DNA of 46,847 nt. It comes from an uncultured Paracoccaceae bacterium. GTDB taxonomy: Bacteria > Pseudomonadota > Alphaproteobacteria > Rhodobacterales > Rhodobacteraceae. Every line of letters starts with the position of its first letter. The first letter of the stretch is position 1. The translations under genes were made by a program, and so were the position numbers. Shown piece by piece: positions 1 to 8,558 of the stretch. The DNA lies in contig CAKZOU010000051.1 in NCBI GenBank assembly GCA_937138255.1, positions 1 through 46,847 on the forward strand. Direction: 5' to 3'. The notes under the pieces are model-generated. The model saw only the letters and a list, made by a program, of their open reading frames with translations, was not told the origin of the DNA and made no database searches.

Positions 1-50
1 TACGACCAATTGATTAACAGTCAACTGCTCTACCGCTGAGCTACGCCGGA
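1..50 (-). tRNA. tRNA-Asn (GTT), 3' part cut by the window edge
   Basis: Read on the minus strand, the acceptor and D-arm begin TCCGGCGTAGCTCAGCGG and continue to an anticodon loop CTGTTAA with anticodon GTT. The window ends inside the variable/T-arm region, so the T-arm and acceptor 3' strand are missing. The D-arm box and the GTT anticodon loop identify tRNA-Asn. Confidence 0.9.
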
Positions 51-61
51 ACACGGGGGGT

Positions 62-90
62 CGTATAGCAATGGGTCGGTGCGGCGTCCA
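62..90 (-). promoter_or_regulatory. Possible sigma-70 promoter of tRNA-Asn
   Basis: On the minus strand TGGACG (85-90) and TATACG (62-67) are separated by 17 nt, and the -10 lies 11 nt before the tRNA 5' end at position 50. The -10 is good and the -35 is weak. Placement fits a tRNA promoter, but this was judged by eye only. Confidence 0.4.
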
Positions 91-131
91 GAGGGTTAGG
101 GGGAAAAATGTGCGGTGCGGCGCGTTTTTCT

Positions 132-1034
132 TCAAGTCCTTGAAAATGTGGCATTAACAGAGAGCTCCGGGGCTGCGGTGACGGCCCCCCGACCCACCAT
201 ATCGACGAGATGGGCAAAGACGTTGCGGGCCGCGGCGGGCAGGAGTGCCGGGGCGACATCGGTATAGATCGCGGCGGTCAGCGTCTCGCAGGTGGCGGGG
301 GCCGAGGCGAGCGCCGCGAGGATCTGCGCCTCGCGGCCGAGCCGGTGGTCGATCAGCCAGCGCAGGCGGGCGTCGAGCGCGTCAACCGGATCGCCATGAC
401 CGGGCAGGGCGCGGGCGGCGCCGATCTCGGTCAGGCGGCGGGTCGAGGCCATGAAATCGGTCAAATCGCCATCGGGGGGCGAGACCAGTGAGGTGGCCCA
501 GCCCATCACGTGATCGCCGGAAAACAGGTCGTCGCCATGACGCAGGCAGAGGTGGTTGCCGAAATGGCCGGGGGTGTGGAGGGCCTCGAGCCGCCATTCT
601 TCGCCCTCGAGCACCGCGCCATCGGCCAGAAGGATATCGGGGGCGAAATCGGGATCGACACCCTCGCCGCCGCCCGCAAGCCCTTGATCTGCAAGACGAT
701 CCATCGCCGGGGCGCGGCCGGCGCGGCTGTCGCCGAAGGCGAGGACCGGCGCGCCGGTGGCTTCCGCCAGCGGGCGGGCGAGGGGGGAGTGATCGACATG
801 GCTGTGGGTGACGAGGATATGGGTGACGGTCCGGCCGCCAATCGCCGCAAGAAGCGCCTGAAGATGTGCGGGGCTTGCGGGGCCGGGGTCGATCACCGCA
901 ACGGTCCGGTCGCCCAAGAGATAGCTGTTGGTGCCCCAGAAGGTCATGGGCGAGGGGTTCGGGGCCAGAACCCGGGCAATACCGTTGCCAAGGTCTTGCA
1001 GAATTCCGGCTTCCGGGCGTTTGCCGTCAGTCAT
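132..1034 (-). CDS. MBL-fold metallohydrolase with C-terminal winged-helix domain
   Basis: A 300-residue metallo-beta-lactamase-fold hydrolase. The metal motif HSHVDH is at residues 77-82. Further metal ligands follow in the TPGH (about residue 155), SGDH and LPGHGDP segments. The C-terminal 70 residues resemble the winged-helix domain found after the MBL fold in LACTB2-like proteins, whose known members are often endoribonucleases or thioester hydrolases. The substrate here cannot be told from sequence. No signal peptide is visible, so it is probably cytoplasmic. It is divergent from the sensor kinase at 1074 with only 39 nt between the starts, so their promoters must overlap each other or the coding sequences. 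It is convergent to nothing and ends 82 nt before tRNA-Asn. Confidence 0.88.
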   Translation of the reverse strand: MTDGKRPEAGILQDLGNGIARVLAPNPSPMTFWGTNSYLLGDRTVAVIDPGPASPAHLQALLAAIGGRTVTHILVTHSHVDHSPLARPLAEATGAPVLAFGDSRAGRAPAMDRLADQGLAGGGEGVDPDFAPDILLADGAVLEGEEWRLEALHTPGHFGNHLCLRHGDDLFSGDHVMGWATSLVSPPDGDLTDFMASTRRLTEIGAARALPGHGDPVDALDARLRWLIDHRLGREAQILAALASAPATCETLTAAIYTDVAPALLPAAARNVFAHLVDMVGRGAVTAAPELSVNATFSRT

Positions 1035-1073
1035 GGCGCTTTCTTCCGTTCCGTTCCGCGGCTAGCTTTAGGT

Positions 1074-2396
1074 ATGTTTTTCGTCTGGCTCAAACAATAC
1101 ATGCCGCGCAGCCTTTATGGGCGGGCGACGCTTATCTTGCTGATGCCGGTGGTGGCGGTGCAGATCATTGTTTCGGTGGTGTTTATCCAGCGGCACTATG
1201 ATTGGGTCACGCGGCAGATGACGCAGACGGTCGCCGAAGAGCTTGCCTATCTGGCCGAAGGTATCGCCGAGGCAGTCGATACGGAGGCCGCCGTGGCCTT
1301 TGCCGAAGGCTTCGGGCGCGCCATGAACATGACGGTCGATTTCGGCGCGGATGCGGCCTCGGTCAGGCCTGTCGTCCAGTGGTATGACCTGTCGGGCCAC
1401 GCGATGCGGCGCCTGCTGGAGGCGGTGCCCGAGGTCACGGTTGTCGATCTGGAGGTGGGTTGGCGCGTCAAGGTCTGGCTCGAGACGGCCCGCGGCGGCG
1501 TTGCGGTGAATTTCGCCCGGACCCGCGTGGCGGCCAGCAATCCCCATCAGCTGATCGTCATCATGTTGGTGCTGGGCGCTTTCCTGACGCTGATTTCCTT
1601 TTTCTTCCTGCGCAACCAGTTGCGTCCGATCAAGCGCATGGCCGAAGCAGCCACTGAATTTGGCAAAGGCCGTGTGGTGCCATTTAATCCGACTGGGGCA
1701 ACCGAAGTGCGGGCTGCGGGAACGGCCTTCCTCGAGATGCGGGCGCGGATCGACCGGCAGGTGCAGACACGGAGCCTGATGCTGTCGGGCGTAGGTCATG
1801 ATCTGAGAACACCTCTGACCCGGCTTCGGCTCGCCCTGTCCATGATGGATGAAAAAGAGGCGGCGCCTCTGATCTCGGATGTGGAGGATATGCATCATCT
1901 GGTTGAGGCATTCCTTGAGTTTGGTCGGCAGGATGCATCGGACAAGCCAGAAGAGACGGATCCCGCGGCGCTCTTGACGCAGGTAATTAAGGATGCCGAA
2001 AGGGCCGGGCAAGCGGTGGCTTTGGCAGAGGGAAGTCTTGCCGAGGGCGCGATTTCCTTGCCGCTCCGGCCAATGGCGCTGCGCCGGGCGCTCGATAATC
2101 TGATAGGCAACGGGCTGCGCTATGGCAGTGCGGTGCGGGTGGGCGTGCGGGTGACCGAGCGGACGGTGGTTTTCAGTGTCGAGGATGACGGCCCCGGTAT
2201 TCCCGAGGCGCGGCAAGATGAAGCGATGCGGCCTTTCACCCGGCTTGATCCCGCGCGCAACCAGAACCGCGGCTCGGGTGTGGGCCTTGGGCTGGCCATC
2301 GTGGCGGACGTTGCCCGCCTGCATGGGGGCAGTTTGCGGCTGGGGCAGAGCGAGGCATTGGGCGGGCTTTTGGCGGAGATTGTCATCCCGCGTTGA
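1074..2396 (+). CDS. EnvZ-like membrane sensor histidine kinase
   Basis: A 440-residue inner-membrane histidine kinase. One membrane segment lies near residues 19-38, followed by a periplasmic loop of about 120 residues, a second segment near 160-179 and a HAMP linker. The H-box is GHDLRTPLTRLRL with phospho-acceptor His242. An N-box (DNLIGNGLRYG), a DDGPGIP box and a GSGVGLGLAIV box form the ATPase domain. HDLRTPLTRLRL is typical of the EnvZ/OmpR class. I chose the ATG at 1074; an open frame continues upstream but lies antisense to the MBL gene, and a second ATG at 1101 is possible. No response-regulator gene is adjacent, which is unusual for this class. A dispersed repeat follows the stop codon directly. 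Confidence 0.9.
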   Translation: MFFVWLKQYMPRSLYGRATLILLMPVVAVQIIVSVVFIQRHYDWVTRQMTQTVAEELAYLAEGIAEAVDTEAAVAFAEGFGRAMNMTVDFGADAASVRPVVQWYDLSGHAMRRLLEAVPEVTVVDLEVGWRVKVWLETARGGVAVNFARTRVAASNPHQLIVIMLVLGAFLTLISFFFLRNQLRPIKRMAEAATEFGKGRVVPFNPTGATEVRAAGTAFLEMRARIDRQVQTRSLMLSGVGHDLRTPLTRLRLALSMMDEKEAAPLISDVEDMHHLVEAFLEFGRQDASDKPEETDPAALLTQVIKDAERAGQAVALAEGSLAEGAISLPLRPMALRRALDNLIGNGLRYGSAVRVGVRVTERTVVFSVEDDGPGIPEARQDEAMRPFTRLDPARNQNRGSGVGLGLAIVADVARLHGGSLRLGQSEALGGLLAEIVIPR

Positions 2397-2460
2397 GGGG
2401 GCTCCGCCCCCGCCGCCCTTGCGGGCGACTCCCCCGGGAGTATTTTCGGCCAAAAGAAGG
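2397..2460 (+). repeat. Dispersed GC-rich intergenic repeat, copy 1
   Basis: Starts at the stop codon of the sensor kinase. It contains a GGGGCTCCGCCCC hairpin, a second GC-rich stem, then CTCCCCCGGGAGTATTTT and GCCAAAAGAAG. The same order of blocks recurs at 34425-34491 and 45527-45586, and a diverged form at 10891-11033. It could work as a terminator-like or RNA-stability element; no long U-run follows the stems. Confidence 0.75.
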
Positions 2461-2462
2461 GG

Positions 2463-2538
2463 TGGTAGGCCCGGAGGGACTTGAACCCCCAACCAAAGCG
2501 TTATGAGCGCTCTGCTCTAACCATTGAGCTACAGGCCC
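2463..2538 (-). tRNA. tRNA-Ile2 (CAT anticodon, probable lysidine target)
   Basis: Minus-strand cloverleaf starting GGGCCTGTAGCTC, with anticodon loop CTCATAA, T-arm GGGGGTTCAAGTCCCTC and an encoded 3' CCA (2463-2465). A CAT anticodon is used by initiator Met, elongator Met and minor Ile tRNAs. The GGTTAGAGCAGAGCGCTCATAA arrangement resembles ileX-type tRNA-Ile2, in which TilS converts C34 to lysidine, more than elongator tRNA-Met. G1-U72 would be a wobble pair at the acceptor end. The tRNA call is certain; Ile2 versus Met is likely but not proven. Confidence 0.9.
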
Positions 2539-2548
2539 GCCTGACGTT

Positions 2549-2577
2549 TGCCTATCCGGGCGGCGGGGGAGGGTCAA
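2549..2577 (-). promoter_or_regulatory. Probable sigma-70 promoter of tRNA-Ile2
   Basis: On the minus strand TTGACC (2572-2577) and TAGGCA (2549-2554) are separated by 17 nt. Transcription would start about 4 nt before the tRNA 5' end at 2538. Confidence 0.5.
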
Positions 2578-2640
2578 GTTGTCACTGGCACGCGGGCCTC
2601 GGTTGCGGTATCGGGGCGGCAACAGACGAAGGGGATTTAG

Positions 2641-3684
2641 ATGAGCGCCAAGACCGGGATGACCTACGCGGATGCGGGTGTCGATATCGATGCGGGCAAC
2701 GCGCTTGTGGAGCGGATCAAACCGGCGGCAAAACGGACGGCGCGGCCGGGGGTCATGTCGGGGCTGGGCGGGTTTGGTGCGCTCTTTGATCTCAAGGGCG
2801 CGGGTTATGTCGATCCGATCCTCGTGGCGGCGACGGACGGGGTTGGCACCAAGCTTCGGATCGCGATTGATACCGGGAACGTCGATACGATCGGCATCGA
2901 CCTTGTTGCCATGTGCGTGAACGATCTGGTGTGTCAGGGCGCCGAGCCGCTGTTTTTCCTCGATTATTTTGCCACGGGAAAGCTCGATGTCTCGTCCGCC
3001 GCGCGGATCATCGAGGGCATTGCCGAGGGCTGCGCCCAGTCGGGCTGTGCGCTGATTGGTGGCGAGACGGCCGAGATGCCGGGGATGTATCACGCGGGCG
3101 ATTTCGATCTTGCGGGTTTTGCCGTAGGCGCGATGGAGCGCGGGGCGGATCTGCCGGCGGGGGTTGAAGAGGGCGATGTGCTTTTGGGGCTGTCCTCGTC
3201 GGGCGTGCATTCCAACGGCTATTCCTTCGTGCGCAAGGTGGTCGAGCTTTCGGGGCTTGGCTGGGATGCCGCCTCGCCGTTTGGTAAGGGCAACCTTGGG
3301 GCGGCGCTTTTGACGCCGACGCGGCTTTATGTGAAGCAGGCTTTGGCGGCGGTCAGGGCCGGCGGCGTTCATGCGCTCGCGCATATCACTGGCGGTGGCC
3401 TAACCGAGAACCTGCCGCGGGTTTTGCCCGAGGGGCTGGGGGCCGAGATTGATCTGGGCGCTTGGGAGCTTCCGGGCGTGTTTCGCTGGTTGGCGGAAAC
3501 GGCCAACATGGAAGAGGCCGAGCTTCTGAAGACCTTCAACTCTGGCATCGGCATGATCGCCGTGGTGGCCGCGGATCGGGCCGAGGCCTTGGCCGATGTG
3601 CTGAAGGCCGAGGGAGAGGATGTGCGCCCGATCGGTCGCGTGGTGAAGGGGCAGGGGGTCGCCTATACGGGGCGGCTTTTGTGA
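2641..3684 (+). CDS. purM: Phosphoribosylformylglycinamidine cyclo-ligase (AIR synthetase)
   Basis: PurM, 347 residues, the usual family length. It closes the imidazole ring of FGAM using ATP to give AIR in de novo purine synthesis. Family features are visible: the N-terminal [12 protein letters not shown] segment, the [12 protein letters not shown] segment, [11 protein letters not shown], the [12 protein letters not shown] core, [24 protein letters not shown] and [16 protein letters not shown]. The gene overlaps purN by 4 nt (GTGA), so the two are translationally coupled. purM-purN is the usual arrangement for these adjacent-pathway enzymes. Confidence 0.98.
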   Translation: MSAKTGMTYADAGVDIDAGNALVERIKPAAKRTARPGVMSGLGGFGALFDLKGAGYVDPILVAATDGVGTKLRIAIDTGNVDTIGIDLVAMCVNDLVCQGAEPLFFLDYFATGKLDVSSAARIIEGIAEGCAQSGCALIGGETAEMPGMYHAGDFDLAGFAVGAMERGADLPAGVEEGDVLLGLSSSGVHSNGYSFVRKVVELSGLGWDAASPFGKGNLGAALLTPTRLYVKQALAAVRAGGVHALAHITGGGLTENLPRVLPEGLGAEIDLGAWELPGVFRWLAETANMEEAELLKTFNSGIGMIAVVAADRAEALADVLKAEGEDVRPIGRVVKGQGVAYTGRLL

Positions 3685-4295
3685 GCCGCCGCGTCGGTAT
3701 TCTGATTTCCGGGGGCGGTTCCAACATGGTCGCCCTCGTGAAATCAATGACCGGCGATCATCCGGCGCGGCCTGTGCTGGTTCTGTCGAACGATCCCGAG
3801 GCGGGCGGACTTGCCAAGGCCGAGGCGCTTGGCGTGCCGACCGCCGTGGTGGATCATCGCCCGTTTGGCAAGGATCGGGCCGATTTCGAGGCCGAGCTTG
3901 ATCGCGTGTTGCGCGCGGCGGGGGTCGAGATCGTCTGCCTTGCCGGCTTTATGCGGATCCTGACGCCCGGCTTCACCGGCAAATGGGCGGGGCGGATGCT
4001 GAATATCCATCCCTCGCTTCTGCCGCTTTACAAGGGGCTGCATACCCATGCCCGTGCGCTCGAGGCGGGCGATGCGGAACATGGCTGCTCTGTGCATGAG
4101 GTGACGGCCGAGCTTGATGGCGGGCCGATCCTCGGGCAGGCGCGGATCAGGATCGAGGCAGGCGATACGCCCGAAAGCCTTGCCGCGCGGCTCTTGCCGA
4201 TGGAGCACGCGCTTTATCCGGCCGTGTTGCGCCGCTATGCGGCCGATGACCGGAGGCCGGTTCTCATCGGGGCAGGGACCAGCGCAGTCTCGTAG
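3681..4295 (+). CDS. purN: Phosphoribosylglycinamide formyltransferase
   Basis: PurN transfers the formyl group of 10-formyltetrahydrofolate to GAR. The GTG start at 3681 overlaps the purM TGA and gives a 204-residue protein starting [16 protein letters not shown], which fits the family. The catalytic core is seen in [29 protein letters not shown] and the later [15 protein letters not shown], containing the expected Asn, His and Asp. An open frame runs upstream but it is inside purM. The 3' end overlaps the convergent Hint gene by 61 nt. Confidence 0.97.
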   Translation: MSRRVGILISGGGSNMVALVKSMTGDHPARPVLVLSNDPEAGGLAKAEALGVPTAVVDHRPFGKDRADFEAELDRVLRAAGVEIVCLAGFMRILTPGFTGKWAGRMLNIHPSLLPLYKGLHTHARALEAGDAEHGCSVHEVTAELDGGPILGQARIRIEAGDTPESLAARLLPMEHALYPAVLRRYAADDRRPVLIGAGTSAVS

Positions 4296-5251
4296 GCCCG
4301 CAGGCAGGGGCGGGCGGTTTCTGAGTCCCGATAGGCGGCTTCGGGAAACAGCGCCAAAATCTCGGCCCGCGACCTGGCGTCGATCCGTCCCAGCGCCTCG
4401 GCCCCCAAATGCAGGCTCTCGGTGCGGATACCTTCGGCGAAAATGATCTCGTGCTGGTCAAAGACCATGTGGAAATAGGTAATCTTCGGTTGGGGCTGTT
4501 GGCGGATCGTCGTTCCGTTGGCGAGATGGACCGCGGCGACAAGCACTTCGGGCGAGCCGAAATACATCTCGGCGCGCCAGTCGGTCATGAGCATCCGGTG
4601 CTGAGGCGAGACCATCAGGCGCCTGTAGTTGCCAAGGGCGCCGGCCTCGAAAACGATGGGGGCGTCACCACCCAAACCGCAAACCTCGCGTTTGCCGATC
4701 CACCGGATGCGTTGGAGCCCATTGTCTAATGTCGCGACCTTGTCTCCGGCGCGGAGCGTTTCGACGGGCAGGGGGCCGATATCGGTCTCGATCAGAGTGC
4801 CTTTGGCAAAGCAGGGGAAGGTCGGTGGAGTTGGCGGCAGGCTGGTGAAAGGTAGTTCGACACCAAGAGGGAGCTTTGCTCCCGGGCCAAGTTGCATCGA
4901 GCCGTCAGATACGCCGTTGAGATTGATGACAACGCCGGTGCCATCTCCGTTGTCGAGCATCAAGTGCGTGTCGGACGAGGCGCGGCCGTTGTAAAGCGAG
5001 GTGTCCGGGTAGAGCCCTGCATAGATCAGTTCGCCGGTCTGGTTGTCATAGATGGATACGGTTTGGCCAGTGCTCAGGCCAGTATCGCCGGGGTCCACAT
5101 CGTCAACGACAATCCTGTAGACATCGGTCGAGGTGCCGAAGGCCGTCACGCCATCGAGCGTCACCTTCGTGCCGAAACTTCTCCCTGTAACGCCTACAGA
5201 AGAATAAAATCCTAGCTGATCGCCGGTGAGATAGAATTCGAGTGTCGCCAT
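4235..5251 (-). CDS. Hint-domain protein 1 (hedgehog/intein-type autoprocessing domain)
   Basis: A 338-residue protein with an N-terminal region (1-146) of unknown function, a proline-rich linker and a Hint domain from Cys147 (CFAKGTLIET). Family features follow: VETLRAGDKVATLDNG, QRIRWIG, SPQHRM at 215-220 and FHMVFDQHEIIFAEG. In Hint domains the N-terminal Cys performs an N-S acyl shift that can lead to self-cleavage. This subgroup (Hint_2 type, common in Rhodobacterales) has a C-terminal tail rather than an obvious C-extein, so splicing is unlikely. No signal peptide is seen; some relatives are exported by other routes. Its last 61 nt overlap purN tail to tail. Compare the paralogue at 17653-18705. 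Confidence 0.88.
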   Translation of the reverse strand: MATLEFYLTGDQLGFYSSVGVTGRSFGTKVTLDGVTAFGTSTDVYRIVVDDVDPGDTGLSTGQTVSIYDNQTGELIYAGLYPDTSLYNGRASSDTHLMLDNGDGTGVVINLNGVSDGSMQLGPGAKLPLGVELPFTSLPPTPPTFPCFAKGTLIETDIGPLPVETLRAGDKVATLDNGLQRIRWIGKREVCGLGGDAPIVFEAGALGNYRRLMVSPQHRMLMTDWRAEMYFGSPEVLVAAVHLANGTTIRQQPQPKITYFHMVFDQHEIIFAEGIRTESLHLGAEALGRIDARSRAEILALFPEAAYRDSETARPCLRAYETALVPAPMRTGLRSSAA

Positions 5252-5307
5252 CGGGCGGAAACTCTCTGCAACAGGGCCCCCCCAGGCGCGTGCGCAGCAT
5301 TGTCTTG

Positions 5308-5336
5308 ATTCTAGTGTGAAATCCGTCTTGAGGCAA
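5308..5336 (-). promoter_or_regulatory. Probable sigma-70 promoter of Hint gene 1
   Basis: On the minus strand TTGCCT (5331-5336) and TAGAAT (5308-5313) are spaced by exactly 17 nt, about 57 nt before the ATG at 5251. This is one of the best matches to a sigma-70 promoter in the window. Confidence 0.6.
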
Positions 5337-5449
5337 GTCTTCCTAGTCCTGTCTGGCGCTGTTCTTGCCTTGCGGGAGCAGGTCTTTCCAATTTGGGCAT
5401 CTTGTCCTAAGAACGCTCAACCCTTGAGGCGCGAGCAAAGACCGATCCG

Positions 5450-6607
5450 ATGAAGATGATAACCACCACCGAAGCTCTGGCCGCCTTCTGCACCGAAGCC
5501 GCCAAGCACCCCTATGTAACCGTCGATACCGAGTTCCTGCGCGAACGCACCTATTGGTCAAAGCTTTGCCTTCTGCAGATGGCCTATTCCGATCCCGAGG
5601 GTGGCGATGCGGTTCTGGTCGATCCCTTGGCCGAGGGCCTCTCGCTCGAGCCGGTCTATGACCTCTTCCGCAACAAGGCGGTGGTGAAGGTCTTTCACGC
5701 CGCGCGGCAGGATCTTGAGATTTTCTTCGTCGATGCGGGCGTCATTCCCGATCCGATGTTCGACACGCAGGTGGCGGCGATGGTCTGCGGCTATGGCGAG
5801 CAGGTGGGCTACGAGACCCTCGTGCGCAAGATCGCCAAGGCCGAGCTCGACAAATCGCACCGCTTCACCGACTGGTCGCGCCGCCCGCTGACCGAGGCGC
5901 AGGCCACCTATGCGCTGGCGGACGTAACGCACCTGCGCCAGATCTACGAAGTGTTGGCGGCCCGCCTTGCCAAAACCGGCCGCGAGCGCTGGGTCGCCGA
6001 AGAGCTCGCGGTTCTGACCGATCCTTCGACCTATGAATCCCATCCCGAAGAGGCCTGGCAACGGGTCAAGACGCGCAACCATTCGGGGCGCTTCATGGCG
6101 CTGGTGAAAGAGCTGGCCGCGTTCCGCGAAAGCTATGCCCAATCGAAGAACATTCCCCGCTCGCGGGTCTACAAGGATGATGCGCTGGTCGAGTTGGCCT
6201 CGACCAAGCCGCAGAACGAGGCCGAACTTGGCCGTTCCCGTCTGCTCCTGCGCGAGGCCCGCAAGGGGGATATCGCCGAGGGCATTCTGAGGGCCGTGAA
6301 GGCCGGGATCGAGATGCCGGCCGACAAGTTGCCCAAGGTCGACAAGAACCACGAGAAGATGCAGGTCAATCCGGCGCTTGCCGATCTTCTGCGCGTGCTT
6401 CTCAAGGCCAAGTCCGACAACGAAGGCGTGGCAGCCAAGCTCATCGCCACCTCGGCCGAGCTGGATGCCATCGCCGCGGGCGAACGCGATCTGCCGGCGC
6501 TGCACGGCTGGCGCGCCGAGGTCTTTGGCGATGAGGCCCTGATGCTCTGTGATGGGAAAGTGGGCCTTGCGACCAAGGGCCAAAAGGTCGTGACCGTTCG
6601 GCTCTAG
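5450..6607 (+). CDS. rnd: Ribonuclease D
   Basis: A 385-residue 3'-5' exoribonuclease of the DEDD family that trims tRNA and other stable RNA 3' ends. The first acidic motif VTVDTEFLRERTYW places Asp26 and Glu28. The second exonuclease motif lies around VKVFHAARQDLEIFF, and the third includes YALADVTHLRQIY. An HRDC domain occupies roughly residues 210-290. Length is normal. The ATG at 5450 is used; an ATG two codons later is an alternative. It is divergent from Hint gene 1 and tail to tail with the lipoprotein gene, with 3 nt between them. Confidence 0.95.
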   Translation: MKMITTTEALAAFCTEAAKHPYVTVDTEFLRERTYWSKLCLLQMAYSDPEGGDAVLVDPLAEGLSLEPVYDLFRNKAVVKVFHAARQDLEIFFVDAGVIPDPMFDTQVAAMVCGYGEQVGYETLVRKIAKAELDKSHRFTDWSRRPLTEAQATYALADVTHLRQIYEVLAARLAKTGRERWVAEELAVLTDPSTYESHPEEAWQRVKTRNHSGRFMALVKELAAFRESYAQSKNIPRSRVYKDDALVELASTKPQNEAELGRSRLLLREARKGDIAEGILRAVKAGIEMPADKLPKVDKNHEKMQVNPALADLLRVLLKAKSDNEGVAAKLIATSAELDAIAAGERDLPALHGWRAEVFGDEALMLCDGKVGLATKGQKVVTVRL

Positions 6608-6610
6608 CCC

Positions 6611-7096
6611 CTAGCGCGACAGGCGCTTCGAGCCGTTTGCGCCACGAACAACGACCCCGCGAACCCCGCGCAGTGAGGCCGCGTCAATCACCGTCGCCAC
6701 GGTGATCTGGCGGGATGAAGCACTGCCGACAGCCTCATAGCCAGTGGGGCGCTCCACCCGGAAATCATAGGTCAGAACGCCACTTGTGATATCGACGAGG
6801 ACGAGTTCGGCGTTGAAATAGCCTTGGCTGGCCGCGATGCCGGTCGCCCGCAAGATCGCGCCGTTGGCGGAAGGCTCAAGTGAAGCGGAAGAGAGAGTTT
6901 CGACAAGAACGCGGGCATCGACGAGTGTGACCTCGGCCTGCGCAGGAACCAGCGGCTTGCGCAGGATCGCGCCTTCGGCTGTTACCTCGGGCGCCCGATC
7001 GAACCAGTTGAGCGGATTGAACTTCGATTCGGAGACCCGGGCGCACCCCGACAGCGCCGCCATGATCCCCACTATCAGCGCAAGATTTCTCAGCAT
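6611..7096 (-). CDS. Predicted lipoprotein of unknown function
   Basis: A 161-residue protein with a type II signal sequence: hydrophobic segment LALIVGIMAALSGC with lipobox Cys18 (LSGC). The mature part carries an FNPLNWF motif and then mixed alpha/beta sequence; I do not recognise a domain. It is expected to be membrane anchored and to face the periplasm. It is divergent from sufE and convergent with rnd. The conserved NPLNWF stretch just after the anchor may be an interaction site. Confidence 0.7.
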   Translation of the reverse strand: MLRNLALIVGIMAALSGCARVSESKFNPLNWFDRAPEVTAEGAILRKPLVPAQAEVTLVDARVLVETLSSASLEPSANGAILRATGIAASQGYFNAELVLVDITSGVLTYDFRVERPTGYEAVGSASSRQITVATVIDAASLRGVRGVVVRGANGSKRLSR

Positions 7097-7209
7097 GACT
7101 TCCCCCCAACTTTCCCTAGGGCTAGCCGAAAGCTGCGACCTTGGGAAGCGGGCACTGGACCTTTGGGGCCATCAACCTTAAGTCGGGCGGGCAACGACGA
7201 GGACGCATC

Positions 7210-7620
7210 ATGGCCACCGAAGCCTTTGAAGAGATTGCCGAGACCTTCGAGTTTCTCGACGACTGGGAAGACCGGTATCGCCATGTGATCGACCTCGGCA
7301 AAGCGATGGAGCCTTTGGACGATGGCCTCAAGACGCCCACTTTCAAGGTCGAGGGCTGCGCCAGTCAGGTCTGGCTTGTGCCGCAGATCGAAGGCGGCAT
7401 CTTTGATTTCAAGGGCGAAAGCGACGCGATGATCGTGCGTGGCCTGATCGCCGTGTTGCACGCGCTCTATGCGGGCGTGCCTGTGAGGGATTTGGCCGCG
7501 ATCGACGCCAAGGCCGAGCTTGGCCGCCTTGGCCTCAACGATCACCTCTCGGCGCAACGGTCGAACGGCCTGCGGGCCATGGTCGAGCGCATCCGCGCCA
7601 CTGCTGCGGCTGCCGCCTAG
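7210..7620 (+). CDS. sufE: SufE family cysteine desulfuration protein
   Basis: A 136-residue SufE protein. SufE takes persulfide sulfur from the desulfurase SufS and hands it on for Fe-S cluster assembly. The acceptor Cys50 sits in VEGCASQVWL, followed by a DSDAMIVRGLIA-like helix (GESDAMIVRGLIAVL). The ATG at 7210 gives the usual start MATEAFEEIAETFEFL; the frame is open for 23 codons upstream but these are not conserved-looking. No other suf gene is nearby. The stop overlaps the DUF1638 stop by 4 nt tail to tail. Confidence 0.95.
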   Translation: MATEAFEEIAETFEFLDDWEDRYRHVIDLGKAMEPLDDGLKTPTFKVEGCASQVWLVPQIEGGIFDFKGESDAMIVRGLIAVLHALYAGVPVRDLAAIDAKAELGRLGLNDHLSAQRSNGLRAMVERIRATAAAAA

Positions 7621-8246
7621 CCCAGCTTTCCAAGCGCCACCGCCAGATCGCCGTAGCCGGTGAACCGCCGCTCGAAGGCGAGGCCGAGCCGTGCGGCGCA
7701 AGCCTTGGCCTTTTCCGTCAGCGCCGGATCGTCGATCTGGGCCTGATAGACGAGCTTGGTGTAATTGCCGAAATATGCGCTGCGAAGCTCAGGATGCCGG
7801 TCGAGCCCCAAGGGCTTCCAGACAAAGGCATCGAACTGGCGCACGAGGAAATCGGTCAGGTAGAAGGCCGTGATCTCGTCCCGCGCGGCAAAGGCCGCGT
7901 TGCCCTCGTAGAAACTATAGCAATGCGGCCCTTCAAGCATCTCGACGCCAAGCCGCTTGCAGGCCGCTTCCAGAAGGCCGCCGGTGCCGCAATCGGCATA
8001 GACCACGAAAATCTCGTCATAGTCCTTGCGATGCGCGGCCACCGCCGCTTCGATGCCGGGGGTGATCTTTTCGGGGCTGTTGTGAAAGATTGCCGGAAGG
8101 CATTGCAGATCGAGGTGATCCCAGCCGTTCACCGCCTTGAGCGCCACGATCTCATGTGCCAGCGCCCCGCAGGCCAGAAGCAGGATGCGCCCCTTGCCTC
8201 GGGGCCCGAGGCCCTGTTCGGTCAGTTCGCTGTCGTCGAGGTTCAT
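7617..8246 (-). CDS. DUF1638 domain protein
   Basis: A 209-residue protein of the DUF1638 family. Visible features are LLLACGALAHEI near the N-terminus, a DCGTGG motif after VVYA, and GPHCYSFYEG in the middle. The Cys and His in these motifs could bind a metal, but that is inference. Family members are often found near corrinoid-dependent methyltransferase genes, and here the corrinoid protein is 1.3 kb upstream on the same strand. Its ATG overlaps the stop of the YbjQ-type gene (ATGA), which shows translational coupling. Biochemical function is unknown to me. Confidence 0.85.
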   Translation of the reverse strand: MNLDDSELTEQGLGPRGKGRILLLACGALAHEIVALKAVNGWDHLDLQCLPAIFHNSPEKITPGIEAAVAAHRKDYDEIFVVYADCGTGGLLEAACKRLGVEMLEGPHCYSFYEGNAAFAARDEITAFYLTDFLVRQFDAFVWKPLGLDRHPELRSAYFGNYTKLVYQAQIDDPALTEKAKACAARLGLAFERRFTGYGDLAVALGKLG

Positions 8247-8557
8247 TTCAGCCGCACAGCCGTGCCATAGGCGAGGATTTCTGACGCGCCGCCCATGATC
8301 GTCGAAGTCTCCATGCGAAAACCAATTACAGCATTTGCGCCCACCCGGCGCGCCTCGTCTTTCATCCGATCGATCGCCTGTTCGCGCGCCCCGGCGAGCA
8401 ATGAGGAATAGCCTGTGATCTCGCCGCCGACGAGGTTGCGCAAGGAGGCGACGATATCGGTGCCAATATGCTTGGCGCGAACGGTCGAGCCGCGAACAAT
8501 CCCGAAAGTCTCGGCAACCTCATGGCCGGAAATCGTGTCGGTTGTGGCGATCAGCAT
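8243..8557 (-). CDS. YbjQ/UPF0145 heavy-metal-binding-domain protein
   Basis: A 104-residue protein of the YbjQ (UPF0145) family: MLIATTDTISGHEV start, GIVRGSTVRAKHIGTD, then RMKDEARRVGANAVIGFR and a GTAV end. The family forms pentameric rings and is said to bind metals; its physiological role is not settled. I chose the ATG at 8557, which lies 1 nt after the stop of the upstream gene and matches the usual family N-terminus; upstream ATGs at 8578 and 8587 would overlap that gene. It sits in a three-gene operon with the small membrane protein and DUF1638. Confidence 0.85.
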   Translation of the reverse strand: MLIATTDTISGHEVAETFGIVRGSTVRAKHIGTDIVASLRNLVGGEITGYSSLLAGAREQAIDRMKDEARRVGANAVIGFRMETSTIMGGASEILAYGTAVRLK

Positions 8558-8558
8558 A

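Noticed and set aside
1068-2492. 474-codon minus-strand open frame across the sensor kinase
   Set aside because: It is antisense to a gene with clear kinase motifs and its translation is Arg/His/Pro-rich with no domain. Long antisense frames are expected at this GC content.
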